A stretch of 64,000 bases of DNA from a virus. Under the pieces are notes generated by a model that searched no databases, was not told the origin of the DNA, and worked only from the letters and a program-made list of their open reading frames with translations. The stretch covers positions 1 through 64,000 of IMG/VR virus record IMGVR_UViG_3300009495_000010; one strand, written 5' to 3'. A program made the position numbers and the translations under genes. Positions 23,843-30,672 of the stretch are shown here, one piece after another. How positions within the stretch are numbered: position 1 is the first letter of the stretch; the number at the start of each line of letters is the position of its first letter.

Positions 23843-24070
23843 ATGAAAAGATCAATTAATATTATTAGCACTTGGATAGGCGTATTGTTAGGATTAGTTA
23901 TAATAGCAACTGTATTGACAATACCAACACAATATTTATGGAACACATGTTTAGTTCCGGCAATAGACGGCATAAATGCTATAGGATTTTGGCAAGCACT
24001 GGGACTTAATGTGTTATCTACTATTTTATTTAAGGGTTCCGGTACTCCTAAAACTAATCCTGAAAAATAA
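23843..24070 (+). CDS. Small membrane protein, two TM segments
   Basis: 75 residues. It has a basic start MKRS, then TWIGVLLGLVIIATVLTIP and a second hydrophobic stretch IGFWQALGLNVLSTILF, ending in a polar tail. No known family. Last gene before conserved promoter copy 2. Confidence 0.55.
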   Translation: MKRSINIISTWIGVLLGLVIIATVLTIPTQYLWNTCLVPAIDGINAIGFWQALGLNVLSTILFKGSGTPKTNPEK

Positions 24071-24088
24071 ATTAAAAAAAGTGCTCTC

Positions 24089-24132
24089 AGATTTTTTTAT
24101 GTCGTTTATTTGTGGTATATTAGTACTATAAT
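24089..24132 (+). promoter_or_regulatory. Conserved accessory-block promoter, copy 2
   Basis: Same string as copy 1 with few changes: AGATTTTTTTATGTC, then TTTGTGGTATATTAG, then CTATAAT. Extended -10 TGG-TATATT ends at 24121; the ATG of the next gene follows at 24148. Confidence 0.75.
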
Positions 24133-24147
24133 TAAAAAGCGAAAGAT

Positions 24148-24408
24148 ATGAGTTACACAAGATTTGACAGACATGGTTGTTTTACTTCAGAAATGAGAAC
24201 TATGACAATGGACATTATCAATGCCACTGAAAACGACGAGTTTACAAACATGGCCTATGGGCTTTTTGACGGATATTTATATGATGATCTTTTACCTAAG
24301 GCTATAAAATTAGGTGTGAGTAAAGATATAGAAAATAAAATTAAAGGCTTGATCAAAGCTATTGAGATGTATTTACTTTTAACAAAACCAACAATAAAAA
24401 ATACATAA
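24148..24408 (+). CDS. Small helical protein, unknown
   Basis: 86 residues. Starts MSYTRFDRHGCFTSEMRTMT, then a helical part (GLIKAIEMYLLLTKPTIKNT). First gene after promoter copy 2 and one base upstream of the nucleotidase gene. Function unknown. Confidence 0.55.
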   Translation: MSYTRFDRHGCFTSEMRTMTMDIINATENDEFTNMAYGLFDGYLYDDLLPKAIKLGVSKDIENKIKGLIKAIEMYLLLTKPTIKNT

Positions 24409-24409
24409 T

Positions 24410-24877
24410 ATGACAGCAAAGAAAATAATGTACTTAGATATGGACGGAGTATTAGTTGATATATTTAAAGCGTGCGAAACAAAATATGGTAAAGATTTAG
24501 TTCCAAATATAGGTGAAATTCTAGATGCAGATCCTGAATTATTCTATGAAGCTGAGCCAATTCCTGGAGCTATTGAAGCTTTTAATAAATTAGTAGAAGT
24601 GTTCGACGTTTATTTATTAACGACAGCGCCATGGGAAAGTTTAGGTTCTGTTAAGGCTAAAAGAATGTGGGTTAGAAAATACTTAGGAAAGCCTGCATAT
24701 AAAAGAATAATTACTAGTCATCATAAAAATCTAATGATCGGCGATTACTTAATCGATGATAGAACAGTCAATGGTGCTGGTGAATTTAAAGGCGAACTAA
24801 TTCAATTTGGTACAGAAACTTTTCCAGATTGGGATACAGTACTTAACTATTTAAAAATTAAACAAGATGATATTTAA
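24410..24877 (+). CDS. 5'(3')-deoxyribonucleotidase-like HAD phosphatase (NT5C type)
   Basis: 155 residues. Motif I MYLDMDGVLVD (Asp10, Asp12), then EAEPIPGAIEAFNKLVEVFD, VYLLTTAPW (motif II Thr), and LIDDRTVNGAGEF (motif IV Asp pair). This is the NT5C pattern, enzymes that remove phosphate from deoxynucleoside monophosphates. With the dCMP deaminase at 34997 it suggests control of the nucleotide pool. It overlaps the next gene by 11 bases. Length is typical for the short bacterial/phage form. Confidence 0.8.
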   Translation: MTAKKIMYLDMDGVLVDIFKACETKYGKDLVPNIGEILDADPELFYEAEPIPGAIEAFNKLVEVFDVYLLTTAPWESLGSVKAKRMWVRKYLGKPAYKRIITSHHKNLMIGDYLIDDRTVNGAGEFKGELIQFGTETFPDWDTVLNYLKIKQDDI

Positions 24878-25109
24878 AGAAAATACTGACGCACTTTTTG
24901 ATACACACAAAAAAACAAATAAGGTTACATTATCTTGTACTAATGAAATACAAATTGAAGGTGCTAGAAATTTTATAGAAAACTTTAGGAGTTGGTTGTC
25001 GTATTTTGAATGCGAAGACGAGATACAAACAAATCTATTAAAAGAAATAATAGACGATGTTGAAATAACTTTTAGAAAGAAGCATCAGGAAATTGTTCGT
25101 AACTTTTAA
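24867..25109 (+). CDS. Small charged protein, unknown
   Basis: 80 residues. Central helix NFIENFRSWLSYFECEDEIQ, then a lysine/glutamate-rich end. The YFECEDE stretch is reminiscent of, but too short to join, the FExxEEYEKC family. It overlaps the nucleotidase stop by 11 bases and ends before promoter copy 3. Confidence 0.5.
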   Translation: MIFKENTDALFDTHKKTNKVTLSCTNEIQIEGARNFIENFRSWLSYFECEDEIQTNLLKEIIDDVEITFRKKHQEIVRNF

Positions 25110-25123
25110 AAATAAAACACGTC

Positions 25124-25167
25124 AGATTTTTTTATATCAATTATTTGTGGTATATTAGTAGTATAAT
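25124..25167 (+). promoter_or_regulatory. Conserved accessory-block promoter, copy 3
   Basis: AGATTTTTTTATATC, then TTTGTGGTATATTAG and GTATAAT. The -10 TATATT is at 25151-25156. The next ATG (25181) is 25 bases after the hexamer. Confidence 0.75.
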
Positions 25168-25180
25168 AAAAGTTAAAAAT

Positions 25181-25579
25181 ATGAGTAAATTTAATGTAAA
25201 TGAAGTAAGATGTAACGGAGTCGGTGGCTCAGGTTATCAAGCAGTTCTTAAACACAAAGCTGCAATCCAAGAAATTTGTCAAGAAGTTAGAGATCTTATA
25301 GGTATTGAAAAACTATGGGAACTAGCAACCGTAGAACCTAATGTCGATTATCATCAGGGAACAAGATTTAATTCTGTAGAAGACAACACATATAGACTTG
25401 TTACTGGAATTGCCAGTCACGTCTCGGAATATCTTCCAACAAGTGAGTTGATCGAGATGCACGTAGGAGCTGTTCTATTGATGTTAACGATGGAAGATAA
25501 AGTAACACTTGTTGCCGATGCATGTAGAGACTGCGCAAGCGCAGATCATTGGTACACATTTGAAAAAGATTGGGGATAA
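25181..25579 (+). CDS. Unknown soluble protein
   Basis: 132 residues from the ATG at 25181. An in-frame ATG at 25145 lies within the promoter and is rejected. Mixed helical sequence (KHKAAIQEICQEVRDLIGIE, SELIEMHVGAVLLMLTMEDK) with cysteines near both ends. No known motif. Confidence 0.6.
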   Translation: MSKFNVNEVRCNGVGGSGYQAVLKHKAAIQEICQEVRDLIGIEKLWELATVEPNVDYHQGTRFNSVEDNTYRLVTGIASHVSEYLPTSELIEMHVGAVLLMLTMEDKVTLVADACRDCASADHWYTFEKDWG

Positions 25580-25580
25580 G

Positions 25581-25793
25581 ATGACTATTGAAGAAAGATA
25601 CAATCGTATAGACTCTGCGCCATATGTTATATTTCAAGATGACAAAACAGTTCATACTGTTGAAAGTATAGAAATATTTGAAGATATGGTCATTGTAGAA
25701 ACAAATACAGGTTGGCTATTCAATGATATGGATTTATTTACCTTAGAAGAAATGGTGGATATTGAAGAAAAAATAAAAGATTTATTAAAATAA
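25581..25793 (+). CDS. Small acidic protein, unknown
   Basis: 70 residues from the ATG at 25581, one base after the previous stop; the in-frame ATG at 25509 lies inside the upstream gene and is less likely. Beta-rich start (RIDSAPYVIFQDDKTVHTVE) and an acidic helical tail. Function unknown. Confidence 0.55.
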   Translation: MTIEERYNRIDSAPYVIFQDDKTVHTVESIEIFEDMVIVETNTGWLFNDMDLFTLEEMVDIEEKIKDLLK

Positions 25794-25803
25794 ACGCACA
25801 AAT

Positions 25804-25845
25804 ACTTTTTTATGTCAAATATTTGTGGTATATTAGTAGAGTAAT
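25804..25845 (+). promoter_or_regulatory. Conserved accessory-block promoter, copy 4
   Basis: ACTTTTTTATGTC, then ATTTGTGGTATATTAGTAG and AGTAAT. The -10 TATATT is at 25829-25834. It is slightly shorter on the 5' side than copies 1-3. The ATG of the phosphatase gene follows at 25860. Confidence 0.7.
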
Positions 25846-25859
25846 AAAAAGCAAGAGAA

Positions 25860-26327
25860 ATGAAAAAAGTAATATTTGATTTAGACGGAACTTTGGCTCT
25901 TATCGATAAGCGAAGAGCTATTTCTACGAAGGACAATGGCAAAATGGATTGGGACACTTTCTTTGATCCTAAGAACATTGACCTTGACCAACCACATGAT
26001 GCTGTAATTAAGATGGCTCAAATGTTAGATGCCGCTGGGCACATGATTGTTATTTTTAGTGGAAGATCTAAAGCTACTAAAGATGCTACTAAAGCTTGGT
26101 TAAAAAAGTTTGATGTACCATTTAATGTATTGAAGATGAGACCAACTAGCAAAGACTTTCAATTTATGCCAGATGATGATCTTAAGAAGAAATGGTTTAA
26201 CGACTTATTTCCAACACAGGATCACGTTGACGATGTAGTTTGTGTATTTGACGATAGACAAAAAGTAGTTGATATGTGGAGAGATATGGGTTTAACTTGT
26301 ATGCAAGTTGCACCAGGTAATTTTTAA
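25860..26327 (+). CDS. Polynucleotide 3'-phosphatase, T4 PseT phosphatase-domain-like
   Basis: 155 residues. HAD motif I IFDLDGTLALID (Asp7, Asp9), motif II VIFSGRSKATK, and a C-terminal CVFDDRQKVVDMWRDMGLTC ending QVAPGNF. The end matches the phosphatase half of T4 polynucleotide kinase/phosphatase, which there reads DDRxxVVxMWRxxGxxCxQVAxGxF. The kinase half is absent. It would clean 3'-phosphate ends of nicked DNA or RNA, e.g. during tRNA or DNA repair (family knowledge). It is the first gene after promoter copy 4. Confidence 0.8.
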   Translation: MKKVIFDLDGTLALIDKRRAISTKDNGKMDWDTFFDPKNIDLDQPHDAVIKMAQMLDAAGHMIVIFSGRSKATKDATKAWLKKFDVPFNVLKMRPTSKDFQFMPDDDLKKKWFNDLFPTQDHVDDVVCVFDDRQKVVDMWRDMGLTCMQVAPGNF

Positions 26328-26342
26328 AATAAAATAAAAGAT

Positions 26343-26630
26343 ATGAAATTTAAAGACTTAAAATTTAAGAAACAACATCATGGTGGCGTAGGAGCTATTG
26401 CAAAGTTTAAAGAAGTTACAGTGAGTATTCAAGCAGGTAAGTTTGTTTATAGTACTCCACGTGAAGATGGGTTAGACTCTACACAATACGCTTCATTTGA
26501 AGTTGCTATATTTAAAAATTCTGAGGGTGGCGGTTTTGTCACAGATAAATTTTTAAATACTGATGGTGATGAAGTTGCTGGATGGACTTCTAAGAAAGAC
26601 GTTGAAAACCTTTTACAAAAATTAAAATAA
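26343..26630 (+). CDS. Small basic beta-rich protein, unknown
   Basis: 95 residues. Start MKFKDLKFKKQHHGGVGAIA, then beta-like strands (KEVTVSIQAGKFVYSTPRED) and a C-terminal helix (KDVENLLQKLK). I have a vague recollection of similar short MKFKDL... proteins in other large phages. The stop overlaps the next start by one base (TAATG). Function unknown. Confidence 0.55.
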   Translation: MKFKDLKFKKQHHGGVGAIAKFKEVTVSIQAGKFVYSTPREDGLDSTQYASFEVAIFKNSEGGGFVTDKFLNTDGDEVAGWTSKKDVENLLQKLK

Positions 26631-26860
26631 TGGGAGCAGAAGGATTATTTTTAACAATTTTCTTAGGAGTATTTGCATTCGTAATCGGATGGATGAAAGG
26701 TTGTGAAGACGAGCAATCAAGAATTAGAGATGCTTTTAGATCAGAAGATTATACGTATAGTGGATTTTTAGATGTTCTTGAAAAATACGAAGAAGAGAAG
26801 GAAGCCGCTAGATATTGGGCTAAACACGAAAAAAAGAAAAGAAAAAGAAAAAACAAATAA
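26630..26860 (+). CDS. Single-span membrane protein with basic tail
   Basis: 76 residues. One N-terminal hydrophobic helix (GLFLTIFLGVFAFVIGWMKG) is followed by an acidic stretch and a very basic end (HEKKKRKRKNK). Topology probably has the tail in the cytoplasm. Function unknown; overlaps the previous gene by one base. Confidence 0.6.
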   Translation: MGAEGLFLTIFLGVFAFVIGWMKGCEDEQSRIRDAFRSEDYTYSGFLDVLEKYEEEKEAARYWAKHEKKKRKRKNK

Positions 26861-26861
26861 T

Positions 26862-27224
26862 ATGATTAAGGATATACAACCTCAAATTCCCTTAACTAAA
26901 GACGAGAAAGGTAATCTACAAATTGACAATGAATTTGTTGATCTTTTTTACAAAGAAACCGAAAGAAATTGGAAATTGGTAAGAGAGCGAGACGGTATGA
27001 CTAAATATTCAAGAGATGTATTGTGGGTAGAGTGGCAAGAAGATGGTACATTTAAGGAGCAGTTTAAGGAAATTGCAATAGGACGAAGTTTGATTATGTC
27101 ACCGTTCAATGAATATTATACGTGGATGACAACAGTGTTAACGGAGATTTTAGAATCTGATGAAACTTTTGTTAAATTTAGAACTAACAATTCAATATAC
27201 ACATTATACAAAATAAATGAGTAG
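26862..27224 (+). CDS. Unknown soluble protein
   Basis: 120 residues from the ATG at 26862; an in-frame ATG at 26772 would overlap the membrane gene by 89 bases and is rejected. Contains several Trp and charged residues (YKETERNWKLVRERDGMTKY). No recognised domain. It overlaps the next start by 8 bases. Confidence 0.55.
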   Translation: MIKDIQPQIPLTKDEKGNLQIDNEFVDLFYKETERNWKLVRERDGMTKYSRDVLWVEWQEDGTFKEQFKEIAIGRSLIMSPFNEYYTWMTTVLTEILESDETFVKFRTNNSIYTLYKINE

Positions 27225-27810
27225 ACAATTTACATGGTGGCGCAGATTTCATGGAGTTGTTAAATTGCCCAAGAAATATTTATTTAAAGGCGCAAGTGAG
27301 CTTCAACAAAGAATAGAATTTGGTGAATATGAATTCAATCATTTAGGTAGAGAAGTATACTTAGAAGAAAAGATTTATGAAGCTAAAGTAGAGGCTATTA
27401 AAAAAGAAAGTCCTTGGTTAAATGGTGAAACTCTAATCGAAGCCATTGATTATGATAGAAAACAATATAATAAGCGTAAAGCTATTATGATGAAAAATCA
27501 TTTAGAAATAGAACAAAAACTTCTTTGGAAATTGGCTGAAGATTTAGCCAAGGAATTTGACATGACAAAGGAAAGAGTTTCAGATATAATGGAAATATTT
27601 GATGGTAGCACTAGAGATTTGTATTTTAAATGTAAAAGTATTGCGTTAGGTAAAAAGTTTGATCCAGAAAAAATGCAAAGATTTGTTAACGAACAACCGC
27701 GACATATTCTAAAACCCAAAGAAAGAAAATACATTATACTTTGGACAAAGCTAATCAAAGAACATAATTGGAAAAAGTATTTAAACTGGGAACAATTAAA
27801 CAATTCATAA
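27217..27810 (+). CDS. Unknown basic helical protein
   Basis: 197 residues, basic and mostly helical. Segments EQKLLWKLAEDLAKEFDMTK and ERVSDIMEIFDGSTRDLYFK look like a helical bundle possibly binding nucleic acid, but no motif proves it. Coupled to its neighbour by an 8-base overlap. Confidence 0.55.
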   Translation: MSRQFTWWRRFHGVVKLPKKYLFKGASELQQRIEFGEYEFNHLGREVYLEEKIYEAKVEAIKKESPWLNGETLIEAIDYDRKQYNKRKAIMMKNHLEIEQKLLWKLAEDLAKEFDMTKERVSDIMEIFDGSTRDLYFKCKSIALGKKFDPEKMQRFVNEQPRHILKPKERKYIILWTKLIKEHNWKKYLNWEQLNNS

Positions 27811-27828
27811 AAACCATATATAACTTAA

Positions 27829-28032
27829 GTGACTATTGGTACTCTTTCATATTATATTTTATTTGGTGTCATTGTAAATGCACTATACGATTTCTTAATT
27901 TCTACAATAGATAGAGAAGATCTAAGATTTAGTATGCTCGAAAGAATTTTAATAGGTCTTTTTTGGCCAGCGTATTTGGTATTACTTGCTATTAACTTTA
28001 TAATAAAATACATAAATGGAAAAAATAAATAA
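27829..28032 (+). CDS. Small two-TM membrane protein (GTG start)
   Basis: 67 residues starting at GTG 27829. Hydrophobic segments GTLSYYILFGVIVNALYDFL and ILIGLFWPAYLVLLAINFII flank a charged loop (STIDREDLRF). It overlaps the UV-endonuclease gene by 17 bases. Function unknown. Confidence 0.55.
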   Translation: MTIGTLSYYILFGVIVNALYDFLISTIDREDLRFSMLERILIGLFWPAYLVLLAINFIIKYINGKNK

Positions 28033-28948
28033 TTACGGATATTGCTGTATCAATACTACTTTACAGAAATCTGAAAAAGTTACTACTAATCGTAGCATGA
28101 TTAAGCGTACGTTTGCAGCTAAAGGTATTGAGTATGCATCAGAGCTTGCATTATTAAATGTAAAAGATTTAGTTAAAGTAATTAATTGGAATAATCGCAA
28201 TGGCATCAAACTCTTTCGTATTAGTTCTGATATGTTTCCATGGATGAGTGAGTATGAATTGTCTGATTTACCAGATTATAATAAAATCGTAAATGTTCTT
28301 AAAGGTGCTGGTAAAATTGCGATGGATAATGGTCAACGTTTAACATTTCATCCTGGCCCATTCGATGTATTAGCATCGCTTACACAACGAGTAGTTGACA
28401 AATGTATTATTGATCTCAACAAACACGGTGAAATTATGGATTTACTTGGCTTACCAAGAGATCACTCTGCACCAATCAATATACATGTCAATACTACACA
28501 AGGTGGTAAAGACGAAGCAATGCAAAGATTTGTAGATAATTTTAAATTACTTGACGATTCTGTACGTACTCGATTAGTTGTAGAAAACGATGACAAAGAA
28601 AGTCAGTACACGACCGAAGATCTATATGAAGGTGTATTTAGTAAAGTTGGTGTTCCTATCACATTCGATTATCACCATCATTGGTGTCATCCAGGTACAT
28701 TATCACAAGAAGAAGCCCTTAAACTTGCAGCTAAATCTTGGCCAAAGGGTATCAAACAATTAGTACACTATTCTTCGTGTCAACAATTACATGAAGATGA
28801 GACTCAAACAAATAAGCGTGCACATGCAGATTATATCTATGAGTATATAGAAACATATGGCTTATATCTAGATATCGAGCTAGAAGTAAAGGCAAAAGAA
28901 TTGGCTCTACAAAAATATTTGAAACAATATCAATTAGAGTTAGTATAA
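28016..28948 (+). CDS. uvsE: UV-damage endonuclease (UVDE/UvsE)
   Basis: 310 residues. UvdE TIM-barrel markers: YGYCCINTTL at the start, KLFRISSDMFPW, LTFHPGPFDVL, INIHVNTTQGGK, LVVENDD, ITFDYHHHWCHPG and HYSSC. His/Glu/Asp residues in these segments are the metal ligands known for the family. The enzyme nicks DNA 5' to pyrimidine dimers and other lesions, which fits a phage of sunlit water. Length equals bacterial UvsE. T4 uses DenV instead. Confidence 0.92.
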   Translation: MEKINNYGYCCINTTLQKSEKVTTNRSMIKRTFAAKGIEYASELALLNVKDLVKVINWNNRNGIKLFRISSDMFPWMSEYELSDLPDYNKIVNVLKGAGKIAMDNGQRLTFHPGPFDVLASLTQRVVDKCIIDLNKHGEIMDLLGLPRDHSAPINIHVNTTQGGKDEAMQRFVDNFKLLDDSVRTRLVVENDDKESQYTTEDLYEGVFSKVGVPITFDYHHHWCHPGTLSQEEALKLAAKSWPKGIKQLVHYSSCQQLHEDETQTNKRAHADYIYEYIETYGLYLDIELEVKAKELALQKYLKQYQLELV

Positions 28949-28967
28949 CCATTATAAAAATTAGTAT

Positions 28968-29174
28968 ATGAAAAAAATTAAAAATGTATTGAGCAAATTG
29001 TCTAACAGAGCAATTGGCGTACAAGGAACATTATTCTTAGTATTTGCTATTGTATCATTGTGTATGGGCCAAGAATCTACCAGGTTTTGGATGTTTATGA
29101 TAGCATCTATTGTATTTAGCGCATTACAGACAATCATTGATCAATTAAAAGAATTAAATAACAACAAATTATGA
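28968..29174 (+). CDS. Small two-TM membrane protein, unknown
   Basis: 68 residues. Basic start MKKIKNVLSKLSNRA, then two hydrophobic helices (GTLFLVFAIVSLCMG, FWMFMIASIVFSALQTIID) and a polar tail. The stop overlaps the next start (ATGA). Confidence 0.55.
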   Translation: MKKIKNVLSKLSNRAIGVQGTLFLVFAIVSLCMGQESTRFWMFMIASIVFSALQTIIDQLKELNNNKL

Positions 29175-29416
29175 GTTTAAAAGTAGACGCTCTTAGAGCT
29201 AAGTATGTCGCTATGAGATTAGAGGCAATTGCAACATTAGAAGTGTATTCTAAAAATGCAGTGGGAATTGGTGAACACCCACAAGTCATTGAAGAAATGG
29301 ATAAATTGGTAAGAACAATAACCGATGCAAATGGGTATTTAGAAGTTCTAGATCAAATTTTCGTTGATAGTGACGAAGGCACACAAGTAGGCAAAACCGG
29401 TCAAGTAAACGGTTAA
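29171..29416 (+). CDS. Small helical protein, unknown
   Basis: 81 residues. Helical (VDALRAKYVAMRLEAIATLE, then KNAVGIGEHPQVIEEMDKLV) with a Gly-containing turn. The VGIGEHP motif reminds me of small proteins in T4-like marine phages but I cannot name a family. Last gene before a strong terminator. Confidence 0.55.
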   Translation: MSLKVDALRAKYVAMRLEAIATLEVYSKNAVGIGEHPQVIEEMDKLVRTITDANGYLEVLDQIFVDSDEGTQVGKTGQVNG

Positions 29417-29436
29417 TAAAGTCTCAACTAACCATG

Positions 29437-29468
29437 AAAATGAGGTTCTAACGAACCTCATTTTTTTT
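29437..29468 (+). terminator. Rho-independent terminator ending the accessory block
   Basis: A perfect 12-bp stem (29437-29448 with 29453-29464), TAAC loop and an eight-T run. It separates the accessory block from the leader-bearing proteins. Confidence 0.9.
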
Positions 29469-29506
29469 GCTTTAAAGTACGGTTAAATTTAAATGATATA
29501 TAATAC

Positions 29507-30205
29507 ATGAAACATATTAGAACATATGAAAGTTTTATTGGTGAAGGAAGATCTGCATATGATGGATTAGCTTCCAAATTAACTAAAGCTATATTCAATA
29601 AATGGGTTAAATCATATAAAGGCGGGAACGCTACTATAAATTATGGAGACCAAATTGAAGAGAGAGGTTTAGAATTTGATATTGAGGCTACTATTCATAT
29701 TGATAAAAAATATGAAGGATTTCAAGTATTAGATTCAACAGGTGCAGATGGTAGAGACGATGATGATCACGGTGACTTTCAAACACCTTATATTATTATA
29801 GACTTTGCTTTAAATCCTGAGTGGATTCCAGGAGAATGGTCAATGGTATATTTTCATTTAGCAGATGTAGTTCGTCATGAAATGGAACATATTACACAAG
29901 ACGGAATTGACACCGGAAATTATAGAAAAGGTAAACCTAATGAAGATGATAGTGAACTAAGAGCCTATATAAAAATGGGACTTTTACCAAAATCTCAGTA
30001 TCTAATGCTACCTAAAGAAGTGGATGCTAATTTACAAGGATTAAGATATGAAGCTAAGAAGAGAAAGGAAAACATGAGCGATACTGTTGGTAGATATTTA
30101 GATACACAACAGGAACAAGGTGTTATTAATGACGAAGAAAGAGAACAAGTATTAGATCTCTGGAGACGAAGAGCAGCAAAAATAGGAGGTATACCGAAAT
30201 TTTAA
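29507..30205 (+). CDS. Leader-bearing zinc-metallopeptidase-like protein
   Basis: 232 residues. The leader MKHIRTYESFIGEGR matches the pattern of the other leader proteins; Ile-Gly-Glu (11-13) fits the prohead-protease consensus (L/I)-x-E. A HExxH zinc site is present as VRHEMEHITQD (His124, Glu125, His128), typical of zinc metallopeptidases; a third ligand is not obvious but a Glu downstream (EDDSELRAYIK) is possible. The body before it is beta-rich. I infer a peptidase packaged with the DNA, acting in the virion or after injection. HExxH alone can also be chance. Confidence 0.6.
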   Translation: MKHIRTYESFIGEGRSAYDGLASKLTKAIFNKWVKSYKGGNATINYGDQIEERGLEFDIEATIHIDKKYEGFQVLDSTGADGRDDDDHGDFQTPYIIIDFALNPEWIPGEWSMVYFHLADVVRHEMEHITQDGIDTGNYRKGKPNEDDSELRAYIKMGLLPKSQYLMLPKEVDANLQGLRYEAKKRKENMSDTVGRYLDTQQEQGVINDEEREQVLDLWRRRAAKIGGIPKF

Positions 30206-30206
30206 T

Positions 30207-30662
30207 ATGAAATATATAAAACTATTCGAGGAGTTTACGGCAAACAAAGTATCTTGTGATAACTGTGGTTGGTCTTGGGAAATAGAAGAGGGTGGACACG
30301 ATGTGTTTATTTGTCATAAATGTAATCATGATAATACACCTATTTTAGGAGAACAATTCATCTTACAAGAATTAGAAGATCAATTCAATATAGAATTAGA
30401 TTTATATGATAATGGTAAGTACCTACAACTTAGTAAAATAAAAGTAAAAAAAGAGGATCGTGATAAAGGGATCGGTTCTAAGGTTATGTCAAGAATTACT
30501 GACTATGCTGACACACAAAATTTAAAAATATATCTAACACCTTCTAAAGATTTTGGAGCAACTTCTATTTCTAGATTAAATAAGTTTTATAAAAACTTTG
30601 ATTTTGTCAAGAATACGGATAAGAGCCAAACTAAAGATACTATGGTTAGATTACCAAAATAA
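30207..30662 (+). CDS. Leader-bearing zinc-ribbon plus GNAT-like acetyltransferase
   Basis: 151 residues. The leader is MKYIKLFEEFTANKV. A zinc ribbon follows (Cys17, Cys20, Cys36, Cys39 in CDNCGW...CHKCNH), then a GNAT-like core with the acetyl-CoA loop KEDRDKGIGSKVMSRITDYA (Arg/Gly-x-Gly pattern) and SRLNKFYKNFDFV typical of GNAT motif B. It would acetylate an amine of a protein or small molecule. One base after the previous stop, so co-transcribed with it. The leader again suggests capsid targeting. Confidence 0.65.
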   Translation: MKYIKLFEEFTANKVSCDNCGWSWEIEEGGHDVFICHKCNHDNTPILGEQFILQELEDQFNIELDLYDNGKYLQLSKIKVKKEDRDKGIGSKVMSRITDYADTQNLKIYLTPSKDFGATSISRLNKFYKNFDFVKNTDKSQTKDTMVRLPK

Positions 30663-30672
30663 TAAAAACAAC

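Noticed and set aside
25145-25180. Upstream in-frame start for the gene ending at 25579
   Set aside because: This segment is the conserved promoter element; the ATG at 25181 has the same spacing as in the other copies.
26772-26861. Upstream in-frame start for the gene ending at 27224
   Set aside because: It would overlap a membrane-protein gene by 89 bases; ATG 26862 follows its stop directly.
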